Shown: piece after piece, positions 28,552 through 37,112 of the stretch
Numbering within the stretch: the stretch's first letter is position 1
Layout: every line of letters starts with the position of its first letter
Assembly: GCF_004009905.1 (NCBI RefSeq)
Contig: NZ_ML136872.1
Location: forward strand, 85,610-149,609
Direction of reading: 5' to 3'
Length of the DNA: 64,000 bases
From: Lactobacillus xujianguonis
GTDB lineage: Bacteria > Bacillota > Bacilli > Lactobacillales > Lactobacillaceae
Program-made: the position numbers and the translations under genes
The notes under the pieces: generated by a model
The model's database searches: none
What the model was told of the DNA's origin: nothing
Seen by the model: the letters and a program-made list of their open reading frames with translations, nothing else

Positions 28552-29389
28552 TTGCTCTCCTTGTTAACTTAACGACTTGCTCCATTAAGGATTCGACCGT
28601 TAATGGACCAACACCACCTGGGACCGGTGTAATCCAGCTAGCTTTTTCTTTAACTTCGTCAAAAGCAACGTCACCAACTAATTTACCATTGACATGATTA
28701 ATACCGACGTCAACAACAACGGCGCCTTCTTTAATTTTATCAGCTGTAATCAAGTTAGCTTGACCTGCTGCAGAAACTACAATGTCAGCGTTCTTTAAGT
28801 AATATTCTGGATTTTGCGTCTTAGTATGTAAGAGTGAAACAGTCGCATTTCTCTCTTGCATTAAAGCAGCTAACGGTTTACCAACAATATTGCTGCGGCC
28901 AACAATGACAGCATCTTTACCAGCTAGTTCAATGCCATAATGATCAAACATGGCAATAATGCCGGATGGGGTTGCCGGCTCAACGAAGTGGTCACCTTGC
29001 CATAAGCGGCCCATATTGCTTGGTGTCAGGCCATCAACATCTTTAGCAGGATCAATGGTCTCCATCAAATGGTTAACATTAATTTGCTCGGGGGCTGGAA
29101 GTTGGACCATCACACCATAAACCTTAGGGTCAGCATTTAATTTTTTAATTAAATTAATGACGTCTTCTTCTGTTTCATCATTAGGAAGTTGATAAATTTT
29201 TTCTTCAATGCCAATTCTTTCAGCCTGACGTTTTTTCGTCCGGACATAAAGTTTGCTAGCAGGATTGTCACCAATATTAATTACGCAAAAAAGTGGCTGA
29301 ATTCCGTCATTTTTTAAAATCTTTACTGTTTCTTTTAATTTGTCTGCACGTAATTTTGCTAGTTCTTTTCCATTCAGAATCTTTCCCAT
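28541..29389 (-). CDS. folD: Methylenetetrahydrofolate dehydrogenase/cyclohydrolase
   Basis: Bifunctional enzyme of one-carbon metabolism that makes 10-formyl-THF for purines and Met-tRNA formylation. The 282-aa protein has the substrate-site YVRTKKRQAERIGI (Tyr and catalytic Lys), VQLPAPEQI, the DVDGLTPSNMGRL motif and the NADP fold GRSNIVGKPLA, ending in TPVPGGVGPLTVE. AAGGAAG precedes the ATG at 29389. A hairpin separates it from nusB. Confidence 0.97.
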   Translation of the reverse strand: MGKILNGKELAKLRADKLKETVKILKNDGIQPLFCVINIGDNPASKLYVRTKKRQAERIGIEEKIYQLPNDETEEDVINLIKKLNADPKVYGVMVQLPAPEQINVNHLMETIDPAKDVDGLTPSNMGRLWQGDHFVEPATPSGIIAMFDHYGIELAGKDAVIVGRSNIVGKPLAALMQERNATVSLLHTKTQNPEYYLKNADIVVSAAGQANLITADKIKEGAVVVDVGINHVNGKLVGDVAFDEVKEKASWITPVPGGVGPLTVESLMEQVVKLTRRANGR

Positions 29390-29411
29390 CAATATCAACT
29401 TCCTTTTCTAC

Positions 29412-29437
29412 AAAAATAGCCGGCAAATTGCCGACTA
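29412..29437 (-). terminator. Terminator between nusB and folD
   Basis: 8-bp stem with one mismatch around AAATT (TAGCCGGC...GCCGACTA), with TTTTT on the minus side, 6 nt after the nusB stop. Confidence 0.65.
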
Positions 29438-29442
29438 TCAAT

Positions 29443-29841
29443 CTATTTTTCAACAAAGTTTGCTAGCATACCATTAATGAATGGTTTGACTTTTGGATCA
29501 GCAAATTCATCGCACAAGTTTAGAGCTTCATTAACCGCAGCTTTGGGTTCAATTTCCACGCTATCTTGAATTTCGTATAAAGCAATTTCTAGAATTGCTA
29601 CCGCGATGGGATTAACTCGCTCCAAGCGCCAACCATTTTTCAGGTGCTTACTTAAAGCTTCTTTTAATTCATCACGATTAGCAATTACGCCTTCAATTAG
29701 AGTTTTAGAATAGGCAGAAAGTTGCTCAAGATCAAGCATTGCAACGGTCTTCACTTCAACTTCTGCGGCAGTTAATTCTGGATCTTGATTAGCCAAAAAA
29801 ACTGCTTGCATAGCAACTTTACGACTTTCATGTTGATTCAT
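29443..29841 (-). CDS. nusB: Transcription antitermination factor NusB
   Basis: Binds boxA RNA with S10 in rRNA antitermination complexes. The 132-aa all-helical protein has the N-terminal SRKVAMQAVF helix and the C-terminal signature AVNEALNLCDEFADPKVKPF with GMLANFVEK. It begins directly after the Asp23 gene stop (TAAATG). Typical length. Confidence 0.94.
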   Translation of the reverse strand: MNQHESRKVAMQAVFLANQDPELTAAEVEVKTVAMLDLEQLSAYSKTLIEGVIANRDELKEALSKHLKNGWRLERVNPIAVAILEIALYEIQDSVEIEPKAAVNEALNLCDEFADPKVKPFINGMLANFVEK

Positions 29842-30273
29842 TTACTCTTGATTGTCCTCCGGAAACAGCTCCGTTGTATCTTCTGCTTCTTGGTCTTCAT
29901 CTTCAGGGAAGACTAAGCCTACAACGTGAATGTTGATTGCCTTTAATTCCAAATCAGTCATTTGCACCAATTGAGCTTTGAGTGTTTTTTGCATTTGAGC
30001 ACCAACACTTGGCACATTAACGCCAGCTTCAAGATAAACATAAACATCTGCTACCAGCTTGTTATCTTCATCAACACTGACATTAACACCTTTGCCACGA
30101 TCTTCACGACCCAAAACATGCTTAATTCCTGAAGTTAAATTACCGCGCATACTAACAACGCCATCAATTTTTTCAGCAGCAATGCCTAAAATAACCTCAA
30201 GCACACTTGGATCAATCTTGATTTGTTCACCGTTTTCTTCGCCACTCAAGAGAATTTTTGAACTATCTGCCAT
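29842..30273 (-). CDS. Asp23/Gls24 family envelope stress protein (YqhY-type)
   Basis: Second Asp23-family protein of the window, 143 aa. It has the family core IDPSVLEVILGIAAEKIDGV, SMRG, then a beta-rich middle (VSVDEDNKLVADVYVYLEAG) and the helical VPSVGAQMQKTLKAQLVQM. The C-terminal tail is very acidic (EDEDQEAEDTTELFPED). In Bacillus YqhY lies behind accB-accC and affects acetyl-CoA carboxylase; here those genes are absent and efp stands directly upstream. Confidence 0.88.
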   Translation of the reverse strand: MADSSKILLSGEENGEQIKIDPSVLEVILGIAAEKIDGVVSMRGNLTSGIKHVLGREDRGKGVNVSVDEDNKLVADVYVYLEAGVNVPSVGAQMQKTLKAQLVQMTDLELKAINIHVVGLVFPEDEDQEAEDTTELFPEDNQE

Positions 30274-30292
30274 TTTATTACCTCAAAAACAA

Positions 30293-30862
30293 TTACTTGT
30301 TTGCACGTGATACGTAAGTACCGTCGGCAGTGTTAATAGTCAAAACGTCTCCTTCGTTAATGAAGAATGGAACGTTAACTACTAAACCAGTTTCCATTGT
30401 AGCTGGCTTACCACCACCTGATGAAGTATCACCCTTGATGTTAGGTTCAGTCTTAGCAACCTTCAAATCAACAGTGTTAGGTAATTGAATACCCAAGGTT
30501 TCACCTTCGTGCATAATTACGTTAACTACCATGTTTTCAAGTAAGTAGTTAGCTTCGTCACCAATTTGTTCGTTTGGAATTGCTAATTGGTCATAAGTAT
30601 TAGTATCCATGAATACGTAACTTGAACCATCATTGTACAAGTATTGCATTGCCTTAGTTTGAATATCAGCAGTTTCAACCTTAGCAGTTGAACGGAAAGT
30701 ATATTCTTGTACAGCACCGGTTCTTAAGCTCTTAAGCTTTGAACGAACAAAAGCACTACCCTTACCTGGTTTTACGTGTTGGAATTCAACGATTCGCCAA
30801 AGATCATTGTTGTATTGAATGGTCAAACCGTTCTTGAATTCGTTAACTGAAATCATTGTCAT
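30293..30862 (-). CDS. efp: Elongation factor P
   Basis: Relieves ribosome stalling at polyproline stretches. The 189-aa protein has the three-domain EF-P layout: KOW-like N-terminal domain with the tip loop [12 protein letters not shown], whose lysine (about residue 34) is the usual modification site; an OB domain; and the C-terminal S1-like domain with [23 protein letters not shown] lies 7 nt before the ATG. Long sequence agreement with the family makes this certain. Confidence 0.97.
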   Translation of the reverse strand: MTMISVNEFKNGLTIQYNNDLWRIVEFQHVKPGKGSAFVRSKLKSLRTGAVQEYTFRSTAKVETADIQTKAMQYLYNDGSSYVFMDTNTYDQLAIPNEQIGDEANYLLENMVVNVIMHEGETLGIQLPNTVDLKVAKTEPNIKGDTSSGGGKPATMETGLVVNVPFFINEGDVLTINTADGTYVSRANK

Positions 30863-30922
30863 ATTAATTCCCTCATTTCTACATATCTATGTTACCAATT
30901 TGCAAGCCATTTGGCTATATAT

Positions 30923-32032
30923 TTACAAAGAAAGAAGCTCATCTTTTGGTAAAGTGGATAAAGTTTCCGGTGTTTGATCATGAATTAAAACATCATCTTC
31001 AATTCTCACGCCGCCTTTATCTGGCAAGTAAATACCAGGTTCCACTGTGTGAACCATGTTATTAACCAACTTTTGACTTCTAAATGGCAAAGCAGGCTGA
31101 CATAATTCATGAATTTCTAAGCCAATGCCATGCCCGATTCCATGACCAAAATATTGACCATAGCCTTGCTCTTTAATATAGTCTCTTGCTGCGAGATCAA
31201 CATCTGCACCAGTATTACCAACTACTGCGGCAGCTATTCCACGTCTTTGGGCTTCATGCACAATATCATAAATTTTGTGCATTTCGGCATCAACTTTACC
31301 TAAAGCAACAGTTCTAGTAATATCAGCGGCATATCCATTATAGAAGCTCCCGAAGTCAATCACAATCATGTCGCCTTCTTCAAGCTTTTTATCGCTAGCA
31401 ACACCATGAGCCCAAGCTGAACGAACTCCTGACGCTACAATTGTATCAAAATCTGGGCCGTCTCCGCCATTAACTTTAAAAAGATAATCAAGCTTAGCTG
31501 CAATAGCTCGTTCCTTAACGCCAGGTTTAATCATTGGTAAAATCTGCTTAAAGCTTTCCATTGAAATGTCAATGGCTTTACGCAAGGCAGCAATTTCTAA
31601 TTCATCTTTGACATTGCGCACCCGTTCAACTAGTTCTTCGCACATTTCAAACTCTAAATTTGAATTAAGAGCAACTAGTTTTTGATATTCAGCAGCAGAA
31701 ACAAATTCACCTTCAACTAAAACACGCTTTAAATTCAATTTTTGCAAAGCTTTAGTAATTTCATCATAATCATTACCATGCTTCATGATGACGGTTAATT
31801 CACCTGGAGCTTGCGCTTTAATTTGACCCGCAAACCTTGAATCAGAAAGTAAAATCCGTTCACCACTACTAGTTAAAATTAGCTGTGCCTCTTCACCAGT
31901 GAAATTAGTCAAATACCGATAATTAGCTTGATTAAAGATAATCATGGCATCAGCATTTTGGGCTTTAATCAAGTCACAAACTTTATTAATCCGTTGATTA
32001 ATTAAGGTCAATAATTCCTGTGTTTTATCCAT
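30923..32032 (-). CDS. M24 family Xaa-Pro peptidase (YqhT/PapB type)
   Basis: Cytoplasmic metallopeptidase that probably removes N-terminal residues before proline. In 369 aa: an N-terminal creatinase-like domain (residues ~1-135) and a pita-bread catalytic domain with the metal ligands visible in DFGSFYNGYAADITRT (two Asp), HGIGHGIGLEIHE (His) and VEPGIY and GVRIEDDVLI (Glu). The place beside efp is the conserved one for this type. Aminopeptidase P versus prolidase specificity cannot be told from sequence alone. Confidence 0.9.
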   Translation of the reverse strand: MDKTQELLTLINQRINKVCDLIKAQNADAMIIFNQANYRYLTNFTGEEAQLILTSSGERILLSDSRFAGQIKAQAPGELTVIMKHGNDYDEITKALQKLNLKRVLVEGEFVSAAEYQKLVALNSNLEFEMCEELVERVRNVKDELEIAALRKAIDISMESFKQILPMIKPGVKERAIAAKLDYLFKVNGGDGPDFDTIVASGVRSAWAHGVASDKKLEEGDMIVIDFGSFYNGYAADITRTVALGKVDAEMHKIYDIVHEAQRRGIAAAVVGNTGADVDLAARDYIKEQGYGQYFGHGIGHGIGLEIHELCQPALPFRSQKLVNNMVHTVEPGIYLPDKGGVRIEDDVLIHDQTPETLSTLPKDELLSL

Positions 32033-32056
32033 TTTTAGGCCTCTTGTATGAAAAAA

Positions 32057-32080
32057 GCGGGAAGCAGTTTGCTTCTCGCC
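32057..32080 (-). terminator. Terminator after rpmA
   Basis: Stem GCGGGAAGC...GCTTCTCGC with a short loop and TTTTTT on the minus side (32051-32056), 20 nt past rpmA. Confidence 0.85.
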
Positions 32081-32098
32081 TTCTTTGCATTTTAAGTC

Positions 32099-32389
32099 TT
32101 ACTTAGCTTCTTCAGCTGGAACAACTGAAACTTGCTTCTTGAACTTGCCAAGACGTTCAAACTTAACAACACCATTTACTAATGCAAATAAAGTGTCATC
32201 TCCACCGCGGCCTACGTTAGCACCTGGGTGAATCTTAGTACCACGTTGACGGTAAATAATTGAACCTGCGTGGATTTCTCGACCGTCACCAACTTTGGCA
32301 CCTAAACGACGACCAGCTGAGTTACGACCGTTGGCAGTAGAACCGCCACCCTTGTGGTGGGCAAATAATTTCAAACCAAAAATATTCAT
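32099..32389 (-). CDS. rpmA: 50S ribosomal protein L27
   Basis: Large-subunit protein near the peptidyl transferase centre. The 96-aa protein has the conserved [20 protein letters not shown] and [20 protein letters not shown] segments. The N-terminus ([10 protein letters not shown]) resembles the Firmicute pro-peptide that the cysteine protease Prp removes after FFA, but deviates (LKLFA rather than LNLQFFA). ATG at 32389 is chosen, 8 nt after AGAGGTG. Only 18 nt separate it from rplU, so prp is not at its usual place. Confidence 0.96.
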   Translation of the reverse strand: MNIFGLKLFAHHKGGGSTANGRNSAGRRLGAKVGDGREIHAGSIIYRQRGTKIHPGANVGRGGDDTLFALVNGVVKFERLGKFKKQVSVVPAEEAK

Positions 32390-32407
32390 TATCATTTCAC
32401 CTCTGAA

Positions 32408-32719
32408 TTAAGCTTCAATCTTTTCAACTGTAACCTTAGTGTAAGGTTGACGGTGACCATATTTGCTGTGTGAGTGCTTCTTTGGCTTGTACTTGAAAGT
32501 TACAACCTTCTTTTCCTTGCCTTGCTTTTCAACTTTAGCAGTAACCTTAGCGCCTTCTACTAATGGGGCACCAACCTTAACATCCTTGCCGTCTGCAACA
32601 AGAATTACTTGGTCAAAGGTAACTTCCTTACCTTCTTCTGCATCAAGCTTTTCAACGAACACAACATCGCCTTCAGCAACTTTGTATTGCTTACCACCGG
32701 TCTTAATAACTGCGTACAT
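32408..32719 (-). CDS. rplU: 50S ribosomal protein L21
   Basis: Large-subunit protein of 103 aa with [13 protein letters not shown] at the start, [10 protein letters not shown] in the middle and the basic [20 protein letters not shown]-terminal region. The reading could be extended upstream to 32824, but GGAGGTGTACAA directly precedes the ATG at 32719, and the upstream part is the structured leader. First gene of the rplU-rpmA unit. Confidence 0.97.
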   Translation of the reverse strand: MYAVIKTGGKQYKVAEGDVVFVEKLDAEEGKEVTFDQVILVADGKDVKVGAPLVEGAKVTAKVEKQGKEKKVVTFKYKPKKHSHSKYGHRQPYTKVTVEKIEA

Positions 32720-32840
32720 TTGTACACCTCCGAAAAAAATACTTAGACTCGCCAAATGAGGTGTCTTCTTCGTCGAAGAACTTCTAACCTCAAATTGTGC
32801 GGTTGCAGATGTGGAGGTCTCCACAAATACAACTACTATA
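32720..32840 (-). promoter_or_regulatory. L21 leader RNA (ribosomal protein leader)
   Basis: The transcript before rplU can fold into a 5' hairpin (GTGGAG/CTCCAC, 32811-32824) and a 6-bp stem (32757-32762 with 32787-32792) enclosing a 6-bp TTCTTC/GAAGAA hairpin (32766-32780), ending just before the Shine-Dalgarno sequence. This agrees with the known Firmicute L21 leaders, thought to let L21 or a partner repress its own operon. A -10 TATAGT lies at 32835-32840; the -35 is unclear. Confidence 0.6.
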
Positions 32841-32875
32841 GTCTACTACCATTAAAACAAAAATTCAATCAAAAT

Positions 32876-33715
32876 TTACATCCCCCAGCGCCCGCCATGC
32901 ACTTTAGCAACACTTGAAGTAATAATAAAGGCGTCGGGATCAATCTCATGAATTTTAGTAATCAAAGAACCATATTCATTAGTATCAACAACAATTAATA
33001 ATTGTTTCTTTTTATCATCGCTATAGCCGCCAACCACATCATAAATAGTTAAGCCCTGGTAGTCAGCTTGCAATCTCTCACGAATAGCTTCTAGATTAGT
33101 ATTACTCATAATCCGCACCTGGTATTTTTTATCAAAACCAGTTTCGGTGTAATTCATCGTAATTGCCGTTACTAATTGAGAAAAAGCAGCCAAGAAAAAG
33201 GCATTCCAACCATCAACGAAGATATTCATGATAATAACGATCATATCAACGCACAATAAAGTTACGGCTGGATTTAAGTAAAAATACTTCTTCAAAATCA
33301 TTGGGATAATCGTTGTCCCACCACTTGAAGCATTTACCCGATATAGTAGTGACACTCCCAGCCCCATTAAGGCGCCACCGTAAATAACTGCTAATAAATC
33401 ATTTTCAGTGGCTTTAAAACTCGGCGTAATTTGCATCAGTAATGGCAAAATCAAACTTCCCAAAGCAATATTCTTTGTGGTTGTTTTACCCAGAAAAATC
33501 CAGGCAACGATTAACAGCAAAACGTTAACCACAAAAACCGTAATTGAACGATTTATGCCCCAGACAGCATCAACTAAGATTGAAATTCCAGTGGTTCCAC
33601 CGGCGGCAATATTAATTGGCCCATAAAAGAGGTTAATTGAAATTGCAATAATTTCTAGTCCGGCTATAAAAAGTAGCCAGCGCATCCAAGAATGTTTAGC
33701 TAAATTAGTTTTCAT
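32876..33715 (-). CDS. YitT family membrane protein with DUF2179 domain
   Basis: The 279-aa protein has five to six membrane helices in the first ~200 residues (for example MRWLLFIAGLEIIAISINLF and SLLYRVNASSGGTTIIPMIL, the latter with the family's SSGGTT motif). A soluble C-terminal DUF2179 domain follows (about residues 200-279, with MSNTNLEAIRERL). Members are widespread in Firmicutes and their transport role is not established. It is monocistronic: own promoter upstream, rplU unit downstream. Confidence 0.88.
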   Translation of the reverse strand: MKTNLAKHSWMRWLLFIAGLEIIAISINLFYGPINIAAGGTTGISILVDAVWGINRSITVFVVNVLLLIVAWIFLGKTTTKNIALGSLILPLLMQITPSFKATENDLLAVIYGGALMGLGVSLLYRVNASSGGTTIIPMILKKYFYLNPAVTLLCVDMIVIIMNIFVDGWNAFFLAAFSQLVTAITMNYTETGFDKKYQVRIMSNTNLEAIRERLQADYQGLTIYDVVGGYSDDKKKQLLIVVDTNEYGSLITKIHEIDPDAFIITSSVAKVHGGRWGM

Positions 33716-33746
33716 TGATGCATCCTTTCTAAAAGTTAGTACATCA

Positions 33747-33776
33747 ATTGTACCTGGAGATAGGTATACAAAACAA
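33747..33776 (-). promoter_or_regulatory. Candidate promoter of the YitT gene
   Basis: On the minus strand, -35 TTGTTT (33771-33776), 18-nt spacer and -10 TACAAT (33747-33752). Confidence 0.4.
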
Positions 33777-33803
33777 GGAATTTACGCAAACATAAGAAAT
33801 TAT

Positions 33804-35153
33804 TTATTTTTTCATTTGATAATCAATCCTTTGATTGCCCTCATAGGCAGGTAACCCTTGATCGGCCCGGTATAATGCTCGTTCAAAAGACTGATAACCT
33901 TTACTTGAACTTACCGCAAATTTAACACCATATTTGCTAGCAAACTCACGAATATTCCAAGTTGAATCATGTGCCGCAAAGGCAGTCACAAGAACAACGA
34001 TATCAAGGTCTTTAATTTGCTTTTCAATAACTTTTTTCTTACCTTCAAAAGCATCAATTGGAATAGGAATCCCATGATAGCGCGTAACGATTCCTTCTAA
34101 AATCGCCTCATTCTGATTGTCACCAATGGCAATTCCGACTCTTTGGTAGTGTAAATCCAAATCAAGTTTGGCAATTTCTTCATCACTCTCACTATTTGAC
34201 TTATCTTTTTTCTTCTTAGTATTGGCAATCCGCTTGGGTGGGTCAACTTCATATATCCACCGAATTTGGACCGCATCAGCCGGATTTTTCTTTAAACGGA
34301 CATCACCTTCATACCAAGCTAAGTCAACAATCGAGCCATCTTCAAGATGGATATTTTCCCCTTGATAATAACTAGAATCAACGGCTAACGTAATCGCCTT
34401 ACCGCGAATATGCAACTTTTCCCCGCGAATATTGCGACTAATTGATAAATGACCCGGACGGCCTTGGACGACTGCATATTTGAAGTCTGCGATTTGATCA
34501 TAATCGCGCTTACGCATTTTACGAAAACCGACTACCCGCAAAATTTCCGCTTCATAGTTAGGATTGGTCTTATCTTCCAAAGCTTCAACAATATCGCCAG
34601 TCTTCAAATTCAGCGGATGAACTTGGGATTCTTTCACCGTGAGGACTGTTTCACCATTGTCATTGATTAAATCAGCACCAGAAACTAACCGGATCACAGT
34701 GTAACGGCGGCCTTTACGATAATCACGCTTTGGCTTCTCAACTGGCTTCATTGCTTCCTTGAAAATCTTCGAATTAACTGCTTCCTTTGTTTCAACGGCT
34801 GTTTGCACCGCTTGATCAAGCCGGCCTAATTCTTTGCCATAATTTTTACCGACGCCAGGAACAAAGGTTAATTTATGCAAAGCTGATAAAGTTTGCTTTT
34901 TAGCTTCAGGATTTCCTGGGGCTTCAATTAACGCGGTTAAACCATTAAGCAATTGCTTTACTTGCTTGGCATTACTATTGTTTTGCGCAATACTGGCTGT
35001 TTTAACCGGCTTAGTTTTAACTGGCTTAGTATTTTTACCATCATCCGCCATCGCAATGATGGCTTTAATCGCCGTTAAACTATTTTGCAGGCTCTGATCG
35101 TCACCAGCCGTTTTTTGTAAGATTCTTTTTAAATCATTACGATAATCAAACAC
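33804..35153 (-). CDS. DUF2325-like domain protein, 449 aa, function unknown
   Basis: No function is known to me. The soluble 449-aa protein falls into three parts: an N-terminal helical part with Lys/Thr repeats (TKPVKTKPVKT), a central beta-rich region (residues ~150-300) that resembles an OB/RNA-binding-like stretch (YTVIRLVSGADLIN, VHPLNLKTGDIVEA), and a C-terminal Rossmann-like region (about 345-440: GIAIGDNQNEAILEGIV, DIVVLVTAFAAHDSTWNI) that fits DUF2325. A basic Lys/Ser linker (about 325-340) joins them. The start is GTG with AGGAAAG upstream. The domain assignment is from memory of the family and moderate. Confidence 0.6.
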   Translation of the reverse strand: MFDYRNDLKRILQKTAGDDQSLQNSLTAIKAIIAMADDGKNTKPVKTKPVKTASIAQNNSNAKQVKQLLNGLTALIEAPGNPEAKKQTLSALHKLTFVPGVGKNYGKELGRLDQAVQTAVETKEAVNSKIFKEAMKPVEKPKRDYRKGRRYTVIRLVSGADLINDNGETVLTVKESQVHPLNLKTGDIVEALEDKTNPNYEAEILRVVGFRKMRKRDYDQIADFKYAVVQGRPGHLSISRNIRGEKLHIRGKAITLAVDSSYYQGENIHLEDGSIVDLAWYEGDVRLKKNPADAVQIRWIYEVDPPKRIANTKKKKDKSNSESDEEIAKLDLDLHYQRVGIAIGDNQNEAILEGIVTRYHGIPIPIDAFEGKKKVIEKQIKDLDIVVLVTAFAAHDSTWNIREFASKYGVKFAVSSSKGYQSFERALYRADQGLPAYEGNQRIDYQMKK

Positions 35154-35210
35154 GCTTTCCTCAACTCCATGAAAAATTACTGCCTTTAATTATATACTTA
35201 CTTTTTATCA

Positions 35211-35246
35211 TTAAAAACAAAAACTGTTTCCATCAAGGAAACAGTT
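35211..35246 (-). terminator. Terminator after rbsK
   Basis: Perfect 10-bp stem AACTGTTTCC/GGAAACAGTT with a 5-nt loop, followed on the minus strand by TTTTTGTTTTT. Confidence 0.85.
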
Positions 35247-35251
35247 CTAAA

Positions 35252-36169
35252 TTATTTGCCATAAACAGCCGTAATCTTGGCTTTAGTTGGAATTGATGGC
35301 ATGGCCCCTTTACCTTGGACTGTAATTGAAGAAGCACGTTGACCATAATCAATCGCAGCCTTTAAGTTGGACAAGTCTGGTTTTAAAACGGAACTTAAAG
35401 CGCCAATAAAGGTATCCCCAGCGCCTGTCGTATCAACTGCCTTAACCTTATAAGCTTTGACAAAACCTTCTTCTCGACCGCAAGCGTAGTAAACGCCTTT
35501 TTCACCTAAAGTAATTAAAGTAGCTTTGACACCTTTAGCCGTAAAATAAGCTGCATTTTGCTTCATGTCGGCTTCAGTTTCAACTTTTAAGCCGGTAATC
35601 GCACTACTTTCAATTTCATTAGGAGTAATGATATCAGTTAAAGCTAGCAATTCATCACTAATCTTTTGGGCAGGAGCAGGATTTAAAATCGTTACCACAC
35701 CATGCTTTTTAGCAATCTTAAAAGCTTCAATGGTGGTAACTATCGGCGTTTCAAACTGAGCAATAATATAGTCAGACTTAGCAATCACGTCTTCTGCAAC
35801 TAAAGCTTGCTCAGGGTTAACAACTCCGTTAGCACCAGCATAAACTAAAATACTGTTTTGTCCTTTTTCATCAAGCAAAATTTTGGCTGAACCTGTTTCA
35901 ACCATTTCATTAATGGTAACGTGAGTTAAATCAATGCCTTCTTTTTCCATCGTTTGCCGCATCAATTCACCGTTACGGTCATCCCCAACACTACCAATAA
36001 AATGAACTTGCGCGCCGCTTCTTTGCGCTGCTACTGCTTGATTGGCTCCTTTACCGCCAGCTGCTGAAGAAATACCGTCAACATGGATGGTTTCTCCAGG
36101 TAAAGGAATGCGCGGAATGGCATAAGTATTATCGACATTAATGCTGCCTAAAACTGTAATTTCTGTCAT
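35252..36169 (-). CDS. rbsK: Ribokinase
   Basis: Phosphorylates ribose to ribose-5-phosphate. The 305-aa PfkB-family protein has the N-terminal GSINVDNTYAIPRIPLPGET and AAGGKGANQAVAA signatures and the C-terminal catalytic DTTGAGDTFIGAL with its base aspartate. Length is typical. It has its own promoter and terminator. No rbsD or ABC ribose transporter is adjacent; a GlcU/RbsU-type permease lies 5.7 kb away at 41837-42700 and could supply ribose, but this is only a guess. Confidence 0.94.
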   Translation of the reverse strand: MTEITVLGSINVDNTYAIPRIPLPGETIHVDGISSAAGGKGANQAVAAQRSGAQVHFIGSVGDDRNGELMRQTMEKEGIDLTHVTINEMVETGSAKILLDEKGQNSILVYAGANGVVNPEQALVAEDVIAKSDYIIAQFETPIVTTIEAFKIAKKHGVVTILNPAPAQKISDELLALTDIITPNEIESSAITGLKVETEADMKQNAAYFTAKGVKATLITLGEKGVYYACGREEGFVKAYKVKAVDTTGAGDTFIGALSSVLKPDLSNLKAAIDYGQRASSITVQGKGAMPSIPTKAKITAVYGK

Positions 36170-36199
36170 TTTTTGTCTCCTTCTTGAATGCTTTCTTAT

Positions 36200-36229
36200 A
36201 TTATCCCACGTTCAAGGAAGCTCTTACAA
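36200..36229 (-). promoter_or_regulatory. Candidate promoter of rbsK
   Basis: On the minus strand, -35 TTGTAA (36224-36229), 18-nt spacer and -10 GATAAT (36200-36205). Confidence 0.4.
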
Positions 36230-36242
36230 CTAGAAAAAAATA

Positions 36243-36278
36243 AGTGTGAAGAAACCTCTCGAGAAGTTTCTTCACACT
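36243..36278 (-). terminator. Terminator after the tautomerase gene
   Basis: Long hairpin AGTGTGAAGAAAC...GTTTCTTCACACT with a run of T on the minus strand, directly after the tautomerase stop. Confidence 0.88.
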
Positions 36279-36284
36279 CAACCA

Positions 36285-36464
36285 TTAAGCACGCCATTCA
36301 CCGTTATTACCATATGAACGCTTACCTAATTCATTAATAATCACATGAATATGTTCCTTAGGAGCACCAGTGTCCTTGTGCACTGCTTCAGTGACATCTT
36401 TCATCAAATTGGTTAATTGTTCATCGGTTCTACCCTTGATCAATTCAATATGTACAAAAGGCAT
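36285..36464 (-). CDS. 4-oxalocrotonate tautomerase family protein, 59 aa
   Basis: Short enzyme-like protein below the usual gene-length cut-offs. It begins [16 protein letters not shown], so the N-terminal proline needed as catalytic base is exposed once the initiator Met is removed. The C-terminal part ([20 protein letters not shown]) fits the 4-OT fold, which forms hexamers. The arginine at residue 12 lies where the family has its conserved substrate-binding Arg. The physiological substrate of these small tautomerases in lactobacilli is unknown. It follows the ECF gene by 15 nt and ends at a strong terminator, so the two are probably cotranscribed. Confidence 0.9.
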   Translation of the reverse strand: MPFVHIELIKGRTDEQLTNLMKDVTEAVHKDTGAPKEHIHVIINELGKRSYGNNGEWRA

Positions 36465-36479
36465 TTTTCTCTTCCTTTC

Positions 36480-37097
36480 TTAAACGGCAACTCTCTTCAA
36501 AATAGTATTCAACGGAAGTGCAATAATTGGTGTCACAATTGCCGTAAAAATTGCTTCCACAATCCCATTGAATCCTAAAGCTGTCACCAAAACCACTAAC
36601 AAAGATTGACTTCCACTTGTATTGCCTAAGTATCTTAGCAAAGTAGCAGCATGATTCATAAACAGTAAACTTGTTAAGCCAATAACAAAAACCGTATTGG
36701 TCAAAGAAGTAGTTAAACCACTTAATACATAGCTCAATTTATGTTGCTGCATTCTGTTAACAATCAGCCCCGGAAACCAACCAGCTAAAATACTAGGAAC
36801 AAGTGAAATTAGTGGGTTTTGAAAAAGCATCAAACTAACCATATCACCTGGCTGAGTATATGCAAGCACTAATCGCGTAATTCCCCAAAAAAGTCCAAAT
36901 AAGAGCCCAGATTTTGGCCCCATAATTGAAGCATAAATTGCAATTGTTAAGGGAATCGTCGTGATCGCTGGTAAAGCTGGAATTAGCCGCACATAGCCAA
37001 TATTAGGGACAAAAGTTTGTAGTAACAAAATGGCCGCAAATAAGGCGGTAATGGTTAAATTAAGCGTTTCTTTTCTTTTCATCTTTTTATCCTTCAA
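36480..37097 (-). CDS. ECF transporter substrate-binding (S) subunit, possibly pantothenate type
   Basis: Integral membrane vitamin-binding subunit of about six helices in 205 aa. The start (TLNLTITALFAAILLLQTFV) has the ALFAA-type motif that S components use to dock on the shared EcfT module. GPKSGLLFGLFWGITRL is typical of group II S components. The general pattern recalls PanT-like proteins (pantothenate), but I cannot fix the substrate. No ecfA/ecfT gene is nearby, so it would rely on the shared module elsewhere. No vitamin riboswitch was seen before it, only a promoter. Confidence 0.78.
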   Translation of the reverse strand: MKDKKMKRKETLNLTITALFAAILLLQTFVPNIGYVRLIPALPAITTIPLTIAIYASIMGPKSGLLFGLFWGITRLVLAYTQPGDMVSLMLFQNPLISLVPSILAGWFPGLIVNRMQQHKLSYVLSGLTTSLTNTVFVIGLTSLLFMNHAATLLRYLGNTSGSQSLLVVLVTALGFNGIVEAIFTAIVTPIIALPLNTILKRVAV

Positions 37098-37112
37098 GTT
37101 GTAATGACTTAC

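Noticed and set aside
30905..30916. 12-nt perfect palindrome AGCCATTTGGCT between efp and the M24 peptidase gene
   Set aside because: It has no T-run on either side and only 6-bp arms with no proper loop, so I could not support a terminator or operator.
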